Source of the DNA: Streptomyces sp. XY006
GTDB taxonomy: Bacteria > Actinomycetota > Actinomycetes > Streptomycetales > Streptomycetaceae
Reading direction: 5' to 3'
NCBI RefSeq assembly: GCF_002237655.1
Contig: NZ_NOKT01000001.1
Location: forward strand, 372,001-436,000
DNA length: 64,000 nt
The stretch's first letter is position 1. Each line of letters starts with the position of its first letter. Below, one piece after another: positions 61,904-64,000 of the stretch. The position numbers and the translations under genes are program-made. Below the pieces are notes generated by a model. It searched no databases. It had not been told where the DNA came from and saw only the letters and a program-made list of their open reading frames with translations.

Positions 61904-63049
61904 ATGTCTGAAACCCGCGTCGACAGGGCCGACGTCATCACGCCCCACCAGGACCTCCACAGCGAGCAGGGCGCCCTGCGCGGCGAACACCCCGGCCGTT
62001 CCCGGAACCCGGTGATCAAGGTGGCCGACCTGGCCTGGCTGGAGTTCGAGAAGCCTGATCTGGGCCGCGCCGAGGTCTTCGCCCGTGACTTCGGCTTCGG
62101 CATCGCCGCCCGCACCGACCGTGAGCTGTGGCTGCGCGGCACCTTCGCCGGGTCACCCTGCATGGTGATCCGGAAAGGGCGCACGTCCCGCTTCATCGGC
62201 CCCGTCTTCCGGGCCGCCGGACGGGCCGACCTGGACCGGCTGGCCCGCGAGACGGGCACGTCCGTGCGGGACGCGGACGTGCCCGGCGGTGGCAAGGCGG
62301 TCGGGCTGCTCGACCCCTCCGGCTTCCCGGTCCGGGTCGTGCACTGCGGGGAGGAACTGCCGGCGTTGCCCGAGCAGCAGCCGCTGCTGCTCAACTTCGG
62401 CACCGATCACCGCCGTACGAACGCCACCCAGCGTCCACCGCGCGAACCCTCCCGCATCCAGCGCCTGGGCCACGTGGTGCTGGAGACGCGGGTGTTCGGG
62501 AGGGCCCTGGACTGGTACCTGGACACCCTCGGGATGATCGTGTCCGACTTCCTGTTCCTGGACGGGCAGCGCGACCGCGGCCCGACGATGGCGTTCGTCC
62601 GCTGCGACCTGGGCAGCGTGCCGGCCGATCACCACACCCTCGCCATGCACCTGGGGCCGGGCACCGGCTATGTCCACTCCGCCTACCAGGTCACCGACCT
62701 CGACTCCATCGCGGCGGGCGGCGAGTACCTCAAGGAGCGCGGCTACCAGCGCAGTTGGGGCATCGGCAGGCACATCCAGGGCAGCCAGCTGTTCGACTAC
62801 TGGCGCGACCCGGACCGCTTCATGCTGGAGCACTTCGCCGACGGCGACCTGTTCACCTGCGACGTCGAGCCCGGGTGGGCCCCCATGTCGACCAGCGGGC
62901 TGGCCCAGTGGGGCCCGCCGGCCACCCGCGACTTCCTCGGCGCGAGCCCGTCCCCGCAGCGGGTCCGTGACGTCATCGAGGCACTGCGCGGCGACAACGA
63001 ACTGGATCCGGCACGCCTGCTGGGCCTCCTCAAGGCCACAAGGTCCTGA
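61904..63049 (+). CDS. Extradiol ring-cleavage dioxygenase-like protein (VOC type I)
   Basis: 381 residues from ATG 61904 (GGAGGG). Two VOC-type modules: an N-terminal one (VADLAWLEFEKPDLGRAEVFARDFGFGIAARTDRELWLRG) and a C-terminal one holding the metal ligands: His in QRLGHVVLETRVFGRALDWYLDTLGM, His in ADHHTLAMH and Glu in DPDRFMLEHFADGD. This is the His-His-Glu pattern of type I extradiol dioxygenases such as 2,3-dihydroxybiphenyl dioxygenase. It probably cleaves a catecholic ring. It is followed 28 bases later by a fumarylacetoacetase-family gene, which fits the next step of a meta-cleavage route. Confidence 0.88.
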   Translation: MSETRVDRADVITPHQDLHSEQGALRGEHPGRSRNPVIKVADLAWLEFEKPDLGRAEVFARDFGFGIAARTDRELWLRGTFAGSPCMVIRKGRTSRFIGPVFRAAGRADLDRLARETGTSVRDADVPGGGKAVGLLDPSGFPVRVVHCGEELPALPEQQPLLLNFGTDHRRTNATQRPPREPSRIQRLGHVVLETRVFGRALDWYLDTLGMIVSDFLFLDGQRDRGPTMAFVRCDLGSVPADHHTLAMHLGPGTGYVHSAYQVTDLDSIAAGGEYLKERGYQRSWGIGRHIQGSQLFDYWRDPDRFMLEHFADGDLFTCDVEPGWAPMSTSGLAQWGPPATRDFLGASPSPQRVRDVIEALRGDNELDPARLLGLLKATRS

Positions 63050-63077
63050 ACCACAACCCCCTTACGAAGGTACTGAC

Positions 63078-64000
63078 ATGAGCACCAACGTCCTGCGCAC
63101 CGCCGACGGCTGGTGGGTTCAGCGCGGCGACCGGGCCATTCCCGTCGACACCAAGGCCGACACCACCGCCGAGCTGATCGCCGACCGGGCCGCCGTCCGG
63201 GAGGCGACACGGTCGGCCGACACCGGCACGCCCGTCACCGACCTGGTCGCCCTCTCACCGGTCACCACCCCCTGCCGCGTGGTCGCCCAGATGGTCAACT
63301 ACCGCAGCCACGCCCGGGATTCAGGCTTCACCGGCGACATCCCGCCCGCCTTCTTCCGCAAGGCGTCCGGCTCGGTGAGCGGACCGCACGAGAGCATCGT
63401 CCGGCCCTCCCATGTGAAGCTCCTCGACTACGAGATCGAACTCGGGCTCGTCATGGGCGCGCCCCTGCCCATCGGCACCGTCGTCGACGAGCGGGACCTG
63501 CCGTCGTACGTCGCCGGGCTGGTGGTCGCCAACGACGTCAGCGCGCGCGATGTCCAGCTGACCAAGACGCAGTTCTACGAGAGCAAGTCGTACCCGACCT
63601 TCACCCCGACCGGTCCGTACCTGTCGTTGCTGGAGCCGGAGGACTTCGCTCATCTCCTGAATCTGCGGCTGAAGTTGAGCGTCAACGGCGAGCTGCGCCA
63701 GGACCGCACTCTCGCCGACATGATCGTCCGCCCGGCGCAGGCTCTCACCCTGCTGGCCCGCTTCCAGACCCTCGACCCCGGCGACCTGCTGCTGACCGGT
63801 ACACCCGGTGGCACGGCCCTGAAGGCTCCGCCGAAGCCGGTCGAGAAGATCGGCGCGCTGCTGCCGCCCGCGGTGAAGTGGAAGGCGTTCTTCAGGTCGC
63901 AGGCGAAGAACCCGCACTACCTGCATGCCGGTGACGTGATCACCGCGACGATCGCGACCCCGGACGGCCGGATCGACCTCGGCGAGCAGCGCACGCCGGT
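63078..64000 (+). CDS. Fumarylacetoacetate hydrolase-family protein, cut by right window edge
   Basis: About 307 codons are in view without a stop, so the gene continues to the right. ATG 63078 has GAAGG upstream. The FAH core shows CRVVAQMVNYRSHARDSGF, the metal ligands Glu-x-Glu in LLDYEIELGLVMGAP, Asp in VAGLVVANDVSARDVQL, and the C-terminal FQTLDPGDLLLTGTPGGT. FAH-type hydrolases split ring-cleavage products into smaller acids. A short gap to the dioxygenase gene supports an operon under the divergent TetR repressor. Confidence 0.92.
   Translation, partial: MSTNVLRTADGWWVQRGDRAIPVDTKADTTAELIADRAAVREATRSADTGTPVTDLVALSPVTTPCRVVAQMVNYRSHARDSGFTGDIPPAFFRKASGSVSGPHESIVRPSHVKLLDYEIELGLVMGAPLPIGTVVDERDLPSYVAGLVVANDVSARDVQLTKTQFYESKSYPTFTPTGPYLSLLEPEDFAHLLNLRLKLSVNGELRQDRTLADMIVRPAQALTLLARFQTLDPGDLLLTGTPGGTALKAPPKPVEKIGALLPPAVKWKAFFRSQAKNPHYLHAGDVITATIATPDGRIDLGEQRTP

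Overview
The window is about 70-plus % G+C, with GTG starts, ATGA/GTGA stop-start overlaps, a WhiB-like regulator, a tendamistat-type inhibitor and a tap-tpg telomere operon. Together these point to a linear chromosome (or large linear replicon) of Streptomyces or a close relative. The mix of accessory enzymes, an IS5-type element, a nonsense-broken gene and many secreted proteins fits a chromosome arm rather than the core.

Layout. (1) 1-8333: the right part of a linear azol(in)e-containing peptide (LAP/TOMM) cluster: an E1-like cyclodehydratase partner cut by the window edge, a CocE/S15 hydrolase, a YcaO cyclodehydratase, a SagB-type dehydrogenase and a CydDC-like heterodimeric ABC exporter, nearly all overlapping at stop/start codons. 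No precursor peptide is visible inside the window. (2) 8686-9009: secreted alpha-amylase inhibitor. (3) 9237-20234: two-component pair, flavodoxin-fold quinone reductase with divergent AraC regulator, a cis-prenyltransferase translationally coupled to a DUF2236 (MpaB/Lcp-like) protein carrying EF-hands, a VOC protein, a methyltransferase with a His-Pro tail, a cupin-XRE regulator divergent from an MFS exporter, and a P-loop kinase. (4) 20260-22141: a complete IS5-family element and a second truncated copy, each abutting the TAG stop of a neighbouring gene. (5) 22138-26561: Rrf2 regulator/SDR pair with a multi-half-site operator, TetR/MFS pair with a strong palindrome, and a YihY membrane protein. 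(6) 26775-29621: tap-tpg, the telomere replication operon. (7) 29733-40545: FAD oxidoreductase, a nonsense-broken SDR coupled to an MGT-like glycosyltransferase, a GT4 glycosyltransferase, WhiB-like protein, trypsin-like protease, class-V PLP enzyme, GCS2 ligase and Dps.

(8) 40738-57131: an island of secreted, discoidin (F5/8C/CBM32)-rich carbohydrate-active proteins (beta-helix protein, GH5/GH2-like enzyme, DUF1996, GH87-like alpha-1,3-glucanase, Tat-exported GH2) around a LacI regulator, with LacI-type palindromes upstream of two of them. This looks like a regulated polysaccharide (perhaps fungal wall) utilisation region. An I36-type inhibitor, an orphan GvpA-family protein and two tiny ORFs (48 and 41 codons) lie among them. 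(9) 57371-64000: AraC-like regulator with a RibD/DHFR-fold protein, a PF04672 methyltransferase, a D-cysteine desulfhydrase/ACC deaminase homologue, and a TetR regulator divergent from an extradiol-dioxygenase/FAH-hydrolase pair that runs off the right edge and looks like aromatic catabolism.

Strong hairpin terminators separate several convergent pairs. Functions are assigned from motifs read by eye; no database search was run.
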